Positions 1 through 13,294 of a stretch of 64,000 nucleotides of DNA are shown here, one piece after another. Location of the stretch: assembly GCA_914767885.1 (NCBI GenBank), contig CAJZBQ010000016.1, positions 1 through 64,000 of the forward strand, given 5' to 3'. Each line of letters starts with the position of its first letter. Position 1 is the first letter of the stretch. Below the pieces are notes generated by a model. It was not told the origin of the DNA. It searched no databases and worked only from the letters and a program-made list of their open reading frames with translations. Source of the DNA: Blepharisma stoltei. Its lineage: Eukaryota > Ciliophora > Heterotrichea > Heterotrichida > Blepharismidae. A program made the position numbers and the translations under genes.

Positions 1-2012
1 ACACCTCTAACCACCCTAACACCCTAACACCCTAACACCCTAACACCCTAACACCCTAACACCCCTAACACCCTAACACCCTAAACACCCTAACACCCTA
101 ACACCCTAACACCCTAACACCCTAACACCCTAACCCCTAACACCCTAACACCCTAACACCCTAACACCCTAACACCCTAACACCCTAACACCCTAACACC
201 CTAACACCCTAACACCCTAACACCCTAACACCCTAACACCCTAACACCCTAACACCCTAACACCCTAACACCCTAACACCCTAACACCCTACCACCCTAA
301 ACACCCTAACACCCTAACACCCTAACACCCTAACACCCTAACACCCTAACACCCTAACACCCTAACACCCTAACACCCTAACACCCTAACACCCTAACAC
401 CCTAACACCCTAACACCCTAACACCCTAACACCCTAACACCCTAACACCCACACCCTAACACCCTAACACCCTAACACCCTAACACCCTAACACCCTAAC
501 ACCCCTAACACCCTAACACCCTAACACCCTAACACCCTAACACCCTAACACCCTAACACCCTAACACCCTAACACCCTAACACCCTAACACCCTAACACC
601 CTAACACCCTAACACCCTAACACCCTAACACCCTAACACCCTAACACCCTAACACCCTAACACCCTAACACCCTAACACCCTAACACCCTAACACCCTAA
701 CACCCTAACACCCTAACACCCTAACACCCTAACACCCTAACACCCTAACACCCTAACACCCTAACACCACCCTAACACCCTAACACCCTAACACCCTAAC
801 ACCCTAACACCCTAACACCCTAACACCCTAACACCCTAACACCCTAACACCCTAACACCCTAACACCCTAACACCCTAACACCCTAACACCCTAACACCC
901 TAACACCCTAACACCCTAACACCCTAACACCCTAACACCCTAACACCCTAACACCCTAACACCCTAACACCCTAACACCCTAACACCCTAACACCTAACA
1001 CCCTAACACCCTAACACCCTAACACCCTAACACCCTAACACCCTAACACCCTAACACCCTAACACCCTAACACCCTAACACCCTAACACCCTAACACCCT
1101 AACACCCTAACACCCTAACACCCTAACACCCTAACACCCTAACACCCTAACACCCTAACACCCTAACACCCCTAACACCCTAACACCCTAACACCCTAAC
1201 ACCCTAACACCCTAACACCCTAACACCCTAACACCCTAACACCCTAACACCCTAACACCCTAACACACCCTAACACCCTAACACCCTAACACCCTAACAC
1301 CCTAACACCCTAACACCCTAACACCCTAACACCCTAACACCCTAACACCCTAACACCCTAACACCCTAACACCCTAACACCCTAACACCCTAACACCCTA
1401 ACACCCTAACACCCTAACACCCTAACACCCTAACACCCTAACACCCTAACACCCTAACACCCTAACACCCTAACACCCTAACACCCTAACACCCTAACAC
1501 CCTAACACCCTAACACCCTAACACCCTAACACCCTAACACCACCCTAACACCCTAACACCCTAACACCCTAACACCCTAACACCCTAACACCCTAACACC
1601 CTAACACCCTAACACCCTAACACCCTAACACCCTAACACCCTAACACCCTAACACCCTAACACCCTAACACCTAACACCCTAACACCCTAACACCCTAAC
1701 ACCCTAACACCCTAACACCCTAACACCCTAACACCCTAACACCCTAACACCCTAACACCCTAACACCCTAACACCCTAACACCCTAACACCCTAACACCC
1801 TAACACCCTAACACCCTAACACCCTAACACCCTAACACCCTAACACCCTAACACCCTAACACCCTAACACCCTAACACCCTAACACCCTAACACCCTAAC
1901 ACCCTAACACCCTAACACCCTAACACCCTAACACCCTACCCCTAACACCCTAACACCCTAACACCCTAACACCCTAACACCCTAACACCCTAACACCCTA
2001 ACACCCTAACAC
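1..2012. repeat. Telomeric repeat array (CCCTAACA)n
   Basis: About 250 tandem copies of the 8-mer CCCTAACA fill the left end. The C-rich strand runs 5' to 3' inward, the orientation of a real chromosome end. Variant units occur throughout: CCCCTAACA, CCTAAACA, a dropped C, CCACCCTAACA and CACACCC. The array stops sharply in ordinary AT-rich DNA. This octamer is the telomere repeat known from heterotrichs such as Blepharisma and Stentor. Two kilobases with internal variants is long for a ciliate somatic telomere and fits a germline telomere better; that last step is inference. Confidence 0.95.
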
Positions 2013-3612
2013 TCATTTTCTTTATTTCGTACGCATAACGAAAAAAATTAGTTGTTTCCTAACAAAGTTAAATCTTTTTGAAGTAATTGGATAATTTTAA
2101 TAAGAGCAATGTTTCGAACCATTTGATTATTCTATGAAACCAGAATCCTCCCTCTAGATTGTCTCTAAGTCAAGCTTATCAAGATTATATAAGTGCTTAT
2201 CATCACATAACGTCTTTTTTCTTGTCTAAGAAATTAATAAGACACCTACTTTGGCTATTTATAACACTGAAACTAAAGAGAAGATGTGAAAATGTTGGCT
2301 ATTCCTAAAATATTGAGCATGCTTCACTTAGCTTGAGATCTTATTATTATAATTATACTTGTGCTATCAATATATTTCATAAAGAGTTTTTATATTAAAA
2401 ATTGTGAACTCACGAGCGGATTCTTTATATAGGACTACTGAAAAGCCCATTTTCAGAAGCTAAAACCTCATTCCCTTCTATATTGTTCTACCGCTTGCTT
2501 AACGGAACGAAATTAAGCCATAAGAGAGTGTTTGGCAAAGATAATAATCAAGTGTTAAAATCAATTATTTTATACTCTACAAGCTAGAATAGGCTCTGTC
2601 ATCACAATTTTGAAGAGGGATATTGCAGGCTTAATTTAGATTTAAAAATGATAGATTTGATCAGAGATAAACTCAATTTAATATCAATTTATTAAAAAAT
2701 CATATCTAAGGCTAGCTTATCATTTTAAGCTAAGTCGAATAGCTATATATTTCTAAATCGAATATAATATAAAATGCAATAAGATCATAATTTAAACATA
2801 TATGCTTGCTCAACTTTTATTTATTTAATTAATTATTTCGTATGCTTATTTAATCTTCTGAAGTATTTTAAATTGATTAAGGATTTATAATTAATTCTGA
2901 TTATGAAAGAAAATAGATAATTTCAATTTTCATTTTAATTCTTCTTACTCAAAAGACATTTTTGTTAAGTTATAAGATGAATATTTTTTAGACGTCTAAC
3001 TCCCTTACTCAGCTCATTCATTAAAAGAAACCTATTAGTTTTTTCAAGAAAAATTTTAATATAAGCACTGGTTCAAATAATAGCAAAATTTTTAATGTCT
3101 GTCTCATTTATTCTGAATCTCTTCCGCAAGAAATAAAAATTCATCATTTGATTAATTTTCTACAGGTGATAATTTTACCAGCATGCAGTTTTATTTAAAT
3201 ATTAAGCCAATCTATTTCAAAATTGATATATATCTATTATTTATTTTGCTTTCTTAACTCTTCTCAGTTTCCTTTCTGAAATTAAAAAATTTCTAAAAAG
3301 AAAAAATTCGCCCGAATTCAATGCACCATTTTATTCAACTTTGAATTCAGACTAGGAAATTTTGAGTTTAATTCATCAATTTTTCAAAATACATATTTTA
3401 GAGGACTTTCTTTATTATTTAATACTTTTCTTTAGTTTTTTATTAGCGGATTCTTGCTTTCAAAATTTAAACTAAAAAAATTGTTTTAAGCCCAGAATCT
3501 CTATATGAAGTTCCTTAGTTTAGTTTTTAATCCAATTCTTATTTTTCTCTAATTTGTCCTAACGTAAATGTATAATTTTTTTTTCGGATAAAACGGTTAC
3601 ACGTTTATAAAT
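2013..3612. other. Subtelomeric non-coding DNA
   Basis: About 1.6 kb of AT-rich sequence between the telomere and the first gene. I see no long reading frame on either strand even with TGA read as Trp, no telomere-like interstitial repeat, and no inverted-repeat element. It ends in the short upstream region of the surface-protein gene. Confidence 0.6.
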
Positions 3613-6600
3613 ATGAGAAATCTTATAGGCTTAATCGTTCTTATTGAGCTAGCTGCTTGCATCTCAATAGGGTCTAAGGATGGAAATCTTGATCCTGGAA
3701 GAATCTTATGGCCAAAAGATACTTGGGTGAGCTCTCCTATCGAACTAGCAAGGACAAATTCAGGTCTAACAACTACTATTACTTTTAACTTCAGACCAAC
3801 CTCAACATTGGCGAGTGGCTTTGTCCAAATTATCCTTCCATCTGGACTTTCTGGCTCTTTAAGTACTACTAAGACACTTACAGCAAATCAAGACACTTAT
3901 ATATCGTTTCCTATTACTTTACCTTCTGGAGCCGCTGTTTACGGGCCATTTGGGATTATTTCTCGAACTAGTTCCACAGGTCAAATCATTGACGCAAACT
4001 ACATTTTTGGCTGCATTTCTACCACAGCTTCTGTGGCCAGTTCGTCAACTGTTACAGTCTCAACTGTTTCAGGAACTGCAAATCCGGTTATTTCAACTCA
4101 AGACAGCCTTTACTTCACTTTTTCTCTTACCCAAAGCTTCTGGAGACACGATCTAATTGAAATTATTCCTGACACAGACTGGAGCTTGACTTCTACGACA
4201 ATCTCTTGCTCTTCTGCAGATATTCAAGGGGTAACTAACCAATTTTATGGGTATGATGGCAGCTACAACTTGCCTTGCGCTCTCGCAACCTCTAGCAGCG
4301 ACACAACTGGCCCTCAATATACAAGTACAGGCTCAAAGAGTATTTACATATATGGGATTGACAAAGACGTTCTAGTTACAACATCTCTTTCAGTCAAGCT
4401 CAAGATTTCTACTTTCGTTCTCCCTGGCTACGTAAAATCGACATCAAATAATTCGTGGATAGTTAAGATCTGGAGATTCGGCACTAATAACTTACTTGCC
4501 AAATACTCTGGAAGTGGCCCAATTTCCACATATGTAGGTGCGCTTACTTTTGGCTCATGGGATGCAGTTAGCGATATTGATGAAAGCTCAGTGCCAACTG
4601 GAGTGTCCTTGTTTTCAACTGTCACCTTTACTAATACCCATGCAATTCCAGCCAGCGGGACAGCAGTTATTCAGTTCTCAAACGTTGATCTTACAAATAA
4701 TTGGTGGCAAGATCTCGATGGGAGTTCTTCTTCAGGAAAGAAATGCTATTTATCATCAACGATTAAGGGCGCTAGCTGCTCTATCTCAAGCTCAGACTCT
4801 TCAAAAGTAACTATTTCTTTTACAAATCAACTTGCTGCCTCTACCTCAATTTCTATTACTTTGTTAACAGCATTGACTACTGGTGCTAAAATTACTTCAA
4901 TTACCACATATTACACCGGGACGACTGAAATTGATACTGTGTCCAGCCCATCTACGTGGCCTCTTAATTCTCTCCTTTATAGTTAAGCAAAATTCTATTC
5001 ATAGGAAAACTAAACTATAGGCTTGAAATTTTTTGGCATATATCATTAATAACTATGGTAATTCACATCTAGATTCGCATGTTAAACTAGATTTTCCCTT
5101 TCAAACATTGGCTTATGTAAATTTTTTTTAAAAAAATAAATAATTTTACTCGCTAGACTAGAGGGAAGTTAGCACATCTAATAAAGTGTTTGGCCACTTC
5201 CAATATCACTCATACCATGATGCTGCGACAGGTAGTAACGACTATCCATCACTTGCAAGCTCTCCTACTTTTACTGCTGGATTTTTAAATGGAGCTTACA
5301 AATCATACGACTTGTATTGGGCATTCTACCCTGGCTCAAGCATTACATGAGTTGCTGGGACAAGTCTTACAGTCCATCTCTCAATTTCTTCTTCGCTCTC
5401 TTACACTACCTCTTATATAGCCAATGACGCAACAACATACGACCTAGTAAACGCTCTTTCATCAGCTACACCCCTTCAAGCCTCTAGCAGTACAAAAATA
5501 ACTTATTTAATGAGTGGGAGTTCGATTTCTGCAAGTTTCGTCACTACCCCAACTGCGTCCAATTATTTCATTTTTGCTTACCACGGAAACTCGGCCTTGC
5601 CTTATGTTGCTTCAAACTTGGCGACATTTTATGAATGCTGGGCCAAGTCAACGACTAATGAGGTAGGAAACTCAGTTTTCTCAGTACTGATCAGAAATTT
5701 GGAAGAGAATGACGTCTACACCAAACCTTTGTGCACTCCTACCTCTGGAGCGATTCCTCTTATAACGCTTTTTACAGCTGTGATCATGGATATAGACTTT
5801 ACTTCAACTTCCAACGTTTTCACACTTGAAATCGCAATCACAAATGGAGCAAACTTGGGAACTGGCTTAACAGATAATAGCGACCTCCCTTGCACAGGAA
5901 CAGTTAGTGGAGCGAAGTGCACAATATCAAAGACAAACAGTGATGCTGATACCCTTATCACTGTAAAAGGATTGGGCTTAATAAAAGCAGGGAGCGCTGT
6001 GACTTTATATATTGCCAAAGGAATTTTATCAGATTCAATAGTATTGACCCCTACTACTACAATTTATTATACGCCATCGGGCTCCGATAATAAAAATTAT
6101 CTTTACACTAGCTCTCAATCTACATACACTACTGGCTCAGAAGTTACATTATCAACTGGGTCTTCTACCACGACTTGGAGCATATCTGCAACTCAAACCT
6201 TAGCAATTTCTGGTGCAGGAACTTCTGCAGCTACAACCACTGGGAGCTATATTGGAGTAGGCATGCCTGCAGGCTTCACCTTATCAGGATCTGGAATTAC
6301 AGTGGCTAGTAAGTCTCCAACAGCGAGTTATCAAGCTACCATGAGCGACCAATACTCTGTTGGCAGCTTTATATTGGGAATTGATGATGGGACTTTCAGA
6401 CTTGCTTCAGCAGGGTCTGATATATCAGTTGCCGGAATCGTAGCCCCAAAGTATGCGGGTGCAAGTAATGGAAGTAACAATATTCATTTTAATGTGTTTG
6501 TTGTCCTTGCGGCTAACATCGGAAGTACCTGTGATGCCGCTGACATTTCAAAATTTTCCAATACAATCAGCACTGGAACGATTAGCAATGGAGATGTATC

Positions 6601-9600
6601 ATGCAGCTCTTCAGCGAGCTCATTAAAAGGACCAGACTCTGTTGACTCAACAATCACAATTACTGTAGCCCTTCCTCATGGAATTCCGAAAGATGGCTTT
6701 GTAACTCTTACCATGGACACCAACTGGTCTTACTCCTATGCATCTTGCACAGTCACTGGGATGTCTGGCAACTGCCAACCAGGCTCATCCACAAAGATTA
6801 CTGCATCATCCGATTTTTCAGCAGGAACCATCACTGTTTCTTTTCTCCATGTCATTCCACCTTCATCAGGCTCCTCTGCGTCCTGTGTAAGTGCTGTGAC
6901 TACTCAAGACAGCAAAAATAACTACATTGATTCTGGATCAGGCTTTTCCCAGACCATCAATTTATCAGCTGCTCCAGATCCAGGGACCTCAACAATTACT
7001 CCGACCGCAATCCCCAATTTTGCTGGGGCAGCCAATGCTGATATTTTTCTATCGTTTACATTAAGCAAGACACTCCCAGCCAATAGTGTCCTTACAATAT
7101 CGCCCGGTGGGGTTGGTACCTGGATTAAGTCAGGAGACATCAAAGACTACTGCTGGTCAAGTGTGGTTTATACAGACTGCTCTGTTACTAACTCAAAAGT
7201 CCAGTTAACATTCTCATATGTAATAACGTCTGGCTCTACAGTTCAGCTTTATTTAGATAGTGCTATCACTCTCCCAAGCTCATCAGGCACAACTTCAACT
7301 GGCTTCCAAATAGCTGCGACATATGCTAGCTCCACTATTATTTCAGATAGCTCCCCAGGAGCTCTTCTTACAGTAAACGCAGCACCGTCAGGAGCAATAA
7401 CTCTTACATCTGTCAAACCTAGCAAGGTCGACAATGCTGGAGAAGCTTCTGATTACTTATTCAATTTCTCAAGCACCCAAGAGGTTGTGAGCGGAGATTA
7501 CTTCATTATTCAGTTCCCAAGAGATTTTGACGCATATATTGGAGATGCAGAAAATACTTATCCTGACTGTGCCCCAGGAGACTGGTTTTTGTCTTGCAGC
7601 TCTACCACTCTGGGAAGCATTACGTGCGCAGTAGACCACTGGTATCTTAAAGTTTCTGGCATTTCTAAGCCAGGCTCTACCGCAAATGGCCTAGATCTGA
7701 CTGTCAAAGGCATCAGAAACCCAAAGTCAGGAACTACAGGAAATTTCAACATTTGGCAATATGGCTCAAGTGGAACGCTTAAAGCCTACCAAAACTCAGC
7801 CATCAGCGCGAAGACCTCAGACCCTGTTGCAAACTCATTGACCCTCAAAGACCTTGTTATTGACAACACTCTTCTCTCTGGTACATCAACTTATTCTTTT
7901 GACTTCTACTGTGCTGGCACCTTCAATAGTGAGTATGCCTTCGAAATTCACTTCCCTCCTCAGTTCAACCTTAAGCTTTCTAGTTCAGCAACAACAACTG
8001 CTTGCACCACAAAATATTATGATGAATCAGGATCAGCAAATACTGACTCAACAGTAGCTAATGATTGGAACTCAGCCACTTCTACTTGCAGCTTAGATGT
8101 GGCAACTGGAAGAGTCACCTTGACTATTCCTACATCTGTGTCTAAAACCTTTTTAGCGACTGATAGGATTAGAATCAATCTGTCAGGCATCAGCAATGCA
8201 CAGTGGGGACTCAGCAGGACTGACTCCATGTGGGACATGAAAGATACAGCCGCATTTGGGTCTTTTTCAGAGTGGACTAACAGATTTGGAGTTTCTGCCA
8301 TCCATACCTCTGCCACCACCATTTCAGCGAAAAGCTACGATATCCTGAATGCAGCATATATTGGTCTCAACCCTTCTGCGACTGATATTAGTGCCAACTC
8401 TTATGCTCCTGAAAATGGAAAAGGAAAGATTCAGCTTACACCAGGAACTCAAAGTCAAGACATCCCCATCTCGATTTCTGCGTCATGGCCAATGAAATCC
8501 AAGTCTCTTAAACTCAAGCCAGCAGCTAACTCAAACTATCCTGACAACGGAAACCTCGAGTACACCTCAATTCACTTTGGCTTCATTGTTTATCAAATGG
8601 TAAGACAAATCACTTTCAGAATTTCAGCCAAAACTGGGACTCCACAAGGGATTTACTACATAGACTGGACAACTGAAGAAGAGAAGCAGCCAGGTGTCAC
8701 TGCTAACTTGTATAGCCCTCCTCTAAGCATCATGGTAGAAGTCTGTACTCCGTCAACTACTCTTGTGCCTACAGTAGCGAATATTCCAACTCTTTATAAA
8801 GGATATAAGAGTATCCCAATTGCAGTGTCGCTGCCTCTATCTCCAGCAACCGATATTACCATTACTCTTGCAGCTAATTCGGCTGGGGTTTCATTAACCC
8901 CGACTTCTCTAGAGTTCACAAAGGATTCTGATGTAAAATTCTTCGAAATTACTGTCTATACTAATTATATTGCAACTCAGACTGCTCCAACTATCACATT
9001 TACTATCTCTGGAACAGATGCAGCAGCCTATGGGCCGATTAATACTAAAACCCTTGATATTTCCTCTACTGACTCAAAAGCAACACAGCCCTCTCTTATT
9101 ATTGCCCAAAGCACTGTGACTAAAAACTCAGCAACCTTATCTATAAGTTCTCCTCAAAACGGAGTCCTCTACTGGGGCTTCTCTTGCAAAGGATCAGCAA
9201 TTCCTACCTTCCCTGAACTTGTCTCAGCAGTTGCTGATTTAGTTTCTCCAGTCAAAAATACTTATTCTTACCAAGAACTTAAAGATATGGACTACAATAA
9301 TACTGAGACCGATGTTAATCCAGCAATGGGTGACACAGATATCAATTCTTTCTTCAGAAGAATGCACGCTAGGCATTGTGCCACCTATTATGCTAACGCT
9401 CAAGTCATCTACGCTGACAATTCAGCTCAAGTAATCCTTGATAACCTTATGGCTGGAACTGAGTATGTGTTCACTGCATATGTGGATAACAGACTCATTA
9501 ACATCACTTACAACTATACTGCGCAAACAGTCCCTGTCATCACCTCAGCACTTCCAAGTGTATCAACCAAATCTGTTGTTTTTAGTGGAAGTGTGCCACA

Positions 9601-10659
9601 GACTAGCAGTGACAATATCAGAAACGTGCTGGCTAAGAATATGGGTGTTAACCCTTCATGGCTCACTTTGACATCATATGCTTCCACTTCTTCCAGACTC
9701 CTTCAAGCCTCGGCAACCTCCACATTTACGTATAACGTGCTTTATGACAGAGCTTTAGCAGATGGCTACTCATCTGATACAATTCTTGGGAATCTTAATG
9801 AGGTTCAGGCATCCTCTGATTTCTCCAGCTTGTACAGCTATACCACTTCCAGCTATTATGCAGGATCTACCACTAGAGGAACAGCACCATCATGGGTTAA
9901 AACTCCAATTGTAATAGAAATCGGAGAGAATGCTGCTTAAACTTAATTTAGATTATCGAAAAGCTCCGGTAGGTGCTGCTTAACCTCCGTAATGCTTCAC
10001 CGCTTGTTTGCAAATTTCAGCCTGCCTCTCAATGTGCTTCTTCTCACGGACAAGGGCTTGCACTATATACCCGTGAGTTAGAGGCACTGGGTAACCATGC
10101 CTTACTTCAATGGGGACAGGCTTCCAGAAAATCGAAAAAGGATTTTCTAATCGCCTATCGGCCAAGATGGAAATTCGAAGCCCAGGACAGAATGCACATC
10201 AACGAACGCCACAAAGTCCTTGAGTCACTCCAGCTACAGATGCTAAGAGGGTAGTGATTCGCCACATCATTTTAAATATATGGAGAGACTGCTGCAACTT
10301 TTATGGCGACCTCAGACAAAGCAGGAACAGTTTATGTATCGTGCACTGATGAAGAGTCAGACTTGAACACTTATGCATGGCAAGTAATTGATGGTCTTAA
10401 TGCAAACTCTAACCCTGCACATGCGGATTATGGAAATTGGACAAAAAACCAGAACACAACTTTGACTGTTTCAGGATTAACACAAGGATCGATTTATATG
10501 TGCTATTTCACTGCTTGTGACAACTACCCAGCTTGGCCTTCTTGCATCGATTATTCAGATGACAGCTCATTGGTGAAAATAGGAATTAAAACTAAAGCTA
10601 GCGATAGTGATGCAGCAATTTTGGGTTTTGTTGCAGCTTTCTTCTTACTCATTTTATAA
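3613..10659 (+). CDS. Giant GPI-type surface protein, interrupted by two IESs
   Basis: The pieces 3613-4966, 5172-9936 and 10296-10659 join in one frame (about 2160 residues), with TGA as Trp near 5348. The N-terminus is a signal peptide (MRNLIGLIVLIELAACIS). The body is Ser/Thr-rich with many similar beta-strand modules containing spaced Cys pairs, like large repeat-built ciliate surface proteins. The C-terminus is small residues (SDSDAA) followed by a short hydrophobic tail with nothing after it, typical of a GPI-anchor signal. The modules resemble no family I can name. It lies next to the telomere, where variable surface-antigen genes of several protists sit, but nothing here shows antigenic switching. 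The first insert has a TTA repeat, the second a 14-bp repeat with one mismatch. Start: first ATG before the signal peptide. Confidence 0.8.
4967..5168. mobile_element. IES in surface-protein gene (TTA-flanked)
   Basis: A 202-bp AT-rich insert flanked by TTA (4964-4966 and 5169-5171). Its ends form an imperfect inverted repeat (ATTCTCTCCTTTATAG against CTTCCCTCTAGTCTAG). Removing it with one TTA turns the stop after SLLYS into continuous coding, PLSTSNKVFG, in the frame that stays open for 4.7 kb. Confidence 0.8.
9937..10281. mobile_element. SINE-like insert in surface-protein gene (14-bp repeat)
   Basis: A 345-bp insert, richer in GC than its surroundings, between GGAGAGAATGCTGC (9923-9936) and GGAGAGACTGCTGC (10282-10295). 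Loss of the insert and one repeat rejoins GENAATFMATSD in frame. There is no terminal inverted repeat and the flanking repeat has no TA. A 93-residue frame inside (9973-10254) matches nothing I know. The long target repeat suggests retroposition; one mismatch suggests some age. Confidence 0.7.
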
Positions 10660-11090
10660 TGAATTTATAATAAAGCAAATTTAAAAACATTCTTTCGCTA
10701 ATAATTCATTTTGCCTCAACTAGAATTCCAAAGAGTTAATCCTTAACTAAATCTTATCCTAAAGTCTTTTACTTCTTAAAATTAATTTAAAGGACAAATA
10801 TGATTGATGATTCTTAGGTTGCCTTAATATGTTTTAGGTTTCCCTGCTGTGATGGAATAATCAAATATTATTAGAAAAATCCTTATAGGGGGGTTTTAGG
10901 ATTCCTTAAATAAGCAAGAATTGTTAAGACTATGATTCTTACAGAATTAGAATTGAATTGCTGCAGACTTTCTAATAAGCTTAATCATGAAAATATATAT
11001 TCCCCATGAATTTCTTGACCCAGCTTTTCTTTTTAGCTTTATTCTCGTGACTACTAACCCTCAAATTAATGAGTATACTATTTAAGTCTA
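10660..11090. other. Intergenic, nothing recognised
   Basis: The 3' flank of the surface-protein gene facing the 3' end of the decayed Kelch gene. AT-rich, with no frame, repeat or motif that I can support. Confidence 0.5.
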
Positions 11091-12106
11091 TTACACAAAA
11101 GAAATTAAAAAATTAAACCACTGCTTTCTGAGATCTTACCATTCTTTTTTATCTATTTTGAACTTATAATAGCCATCGCTATCTTTGCACCCAATATAAA
11201 TGCTCCTCTATTAATAGCAATAAACTTGATCAGAATCTCTTCAGCTGATCACTGATTTTGATATAAGCTTTCAAGTATATTCATCAACTATCCCGCTCTC
11301 ATATATTTTTCCATCAGCTTCGCATTTAATTAAATTAAACAAGATTTTCCTCCTATCCTTTGCGAACTCAAAATATTTCGATATGTGTACTCTGCAATTA
11401 ATATGTCCTCATATAAAACACTTCAGTGGCATTTTCAATTAGACTACAGCATTGGAGTTAATTCAAATCATTGATTTTGATCTAAATCAAATCTTTCGGA
11501 AAGAGCTAGCTAGAAATAATCCATATATCTTCCTCCAAAGCTATAAGCATTTCTTTTGAAATAGATAGCTGATGAAAAAGTGCAATGCTGCCCAGCTGGA
11601 AGATAGGCACAAGAAATTTGCCTATTTCACAAAAATGTTTGTACTGCTATTAGAAATTGAGTTTTCTTGAAAAATTGATTCAAGCTTCTCAATTGCATCA
11701 TTGCAAAGATAAGAGTTCTCAAATTGGATCCTTCTTTAATTTTTTATATTTTTTGAGTCTCTGAAATTTTTTTACATCGATCATTAATTTCTGCTTGAGC
11801 AAAATCCAGCTTTCTTAAGAGCTCTTCAAGGCTTGTTTCAGAGTTTGAAAGATTTTTGCTAAAGGAGCTAGAATCTTTTTCTTTGATTTCTCCTTCTGTA
11901 CTTTTTCTTTCTCAAAAAATCCAAGAATTACCTCTTTTGCCTTTCACAGGGCTTTAAAAATAAAGACTCAAAGGTGTGATCTTTATTGGGCGATTCACAA
12001 TGATTTATTCAGTGGATTTTGCATAATAAGACTCAGGAGAAGTGCAAAGGCAAGAATTTTTGACTTCAAGCTCACAATTAGGTTCAGAGCATCTCTTGAC
12101 CTTCAT
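11091..12106 (-). pseudogene. Decayed B-box/Kelch-repeat gene, copy 1
   Basis: Reading leftward from ATG at 12104-12106, the sequence encodes a B-box-like zinc motif (CSEPNCELEVKNSCLC, then after a one-base shift LCKIHWINHC), a Lys/Glu-rich helical stretch near 11750-11900, and Kelch blades (FKRNAYSFGG, ERFDLDQNQWFELTPM). Kelch proteins with this N-terminal zinc motif are abundant in ciliates. In-frame TAA and TAG codons (for example after KI near 11760, in YF-stop-LALSERF and after LTPML) plus a frameshift make it a pseudogene. It is the left half of a tandem duplication; copy 2 decayed differently. Confidence 0.6.
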
Positions 12107-12817
12107 TTATTTGCAATCACTTGATTTTTTTAGTTCTATGACCCATGCTTTTGAAAAGATTCTTTAGATGGTAATAGCATTTTTAAAAAATGTATTCATT
12201 CCACTTTTGTTTTATTTAATTTTTAAAATAGCTTGGCTCAGCAAAAAAACATAAAAGAAAGACAAAAAAGCAGCTCATGAAATAAATCTTTATTTAAGAG
12301 TCTTGAGCAAGCACATTATTTATATGAGAATGGATTAGTATATATTTGGTTAGTTATAAATTTAAATAGGCAATTCTTGTTTAAATTTATTATATTGTCG
12401 AATAAACCATAAAAACCTCACTCCTCTCTATTGAATCAATCTTGCACTGCAAAGCTGACTGACAATTGCTTGCACAAAAACTTTCACTTAGACTGCAAAG
12501 TAATAATTAAAATATAGGATAATAGCTTCATTACTAATAATTAAAGCTAAGTTACTCATAAAGAATTATATAATATTGATAAAGTTTAGCTTGATCATAT
12601 GTCGGTAGTTTCAGTTATATTAAGTTAATTTCCAAAATAATAAATTTAAATCCATTCTTCAGCGGTTTGCAAACTGGAATAAGAATTAGTCAAATAATTT
12701 GAGAAATTTTGTATTAAGCCAAATCTTAGAGCGCTTTAAGCGGATATCTCTAAACCTAAATCAAACATTTCTTTTCTTCCATTTTACACTTAATTAAAAT
12801 ATCGTTAAATTTTGAAA
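12107..12817. other. Upstream region of the small secreted-protein gene, copy 1
   Basis: AT-rich intergenic DNA between the diverging Kelch pseudogene and the 155-residue gene. From about 12296 on it is almost base-for-base repeated at 15003-15520, with two substitutions in the first 200 bases and small indels near 12560. The near-identity means it probably holds the promoter of the duplicated gene, but I can point to no element. Confidence 0.5.
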
Positions 12818-13282
12818 ATGAAGTTAACCCTCACAGTTCTTTTCTTATGCTCTTTTCAAGCGATGTCAGCTACTCAAAATAAACCAAGCTTTATCCTATT
12901 AAGTGATGTTGCCTCTGCAGATGACGTAGAAGCTCAGGAAGATGCTGCAGAAGCAGCAATTGTTGAAAAGATTAGAAAACGTTCTGACTGGTATATGCCT
13001 CCATTTGTTGTCACTATAGAAGATCTTAAGAGGGACATTGAAGACTACGTTGTTCTTGATATTGAACTAGATGGAGATGAGATGGTTGAGATTCATGGAA
13101 GAACTTACAAAGATGAAGATGTTGAAGACAAAATACAATTCTATAAAGACCAGATTCAATACCAAGAAGAAACAGGCACCGTATTGCTTGTGGAAACATC
13201 AGGAGTAAAAGCTTATGCATCAAGAGATTCGCCGGAAGCTGAAGAAGTTATTGCTGCACAACTGCAAAGACCATATATCTAA
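12818..13282 (+). CDS. Small secreted or ER acidic protein, copy 1
   Basis: About 154 residues from ATG at 12818; a TTG-led extension to 12812 adds two residues and is less likely. A signal peptide (MKLTLTVLFLCSFQAMSA) is followed by an acidic, mostly helical protein with no cysteine outside the signal, no membrane segment and no domain I recognise. It ends EVIAAQLQRPYI. An identical protein is encoded at 15521-15985, and the DNA of the two reading frames appears identical too, although the Kelch halves of the same duplication differ widely. Function unknown. Confidence 0.8.
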   Translation: MKLTLTVLFLCSFQAMSATQNKPSFILLSDVASADDVEAQEDAAEAAIVEKIRKRSDWYMPPFVVTIEDLKRDIEDYVVLDIELDGDEMVEIHGRTYKDEDVEDKIQFYKDQIQYQEETGTVLLVETSGVKAYASRDSPEAEEVIAAQLQRPYI

Positions 13283-13294
13283 TTAAATACAAAT

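Noticed and set aside
1-2012. Minisatellite or CRISPR-like array
   Set aside because: The 8-mer has no spacers and is the telomere repeat in terminal orientation.
9973-10254. 93-residue ORF as a gene
   Set aside because: It lies wholly within the insert flanked by the 14-bp repeat, has no recognisable domain, and its ends do not match anything outside the insert.
10800-10960. Possible MITE near GGGGGGTTTTAGG
   Set aside because: A single G run without a matching inverted end or target duplication.
11060-11260. Tiny spliceosomal introns in the Kelch gene (GTAAG...AG of 12-18 bases)
   Set aside because: Heterotrichs do have 15-16 base introns, but the candidates have varied lengths, and other stops in the gene cannot be explained this way.
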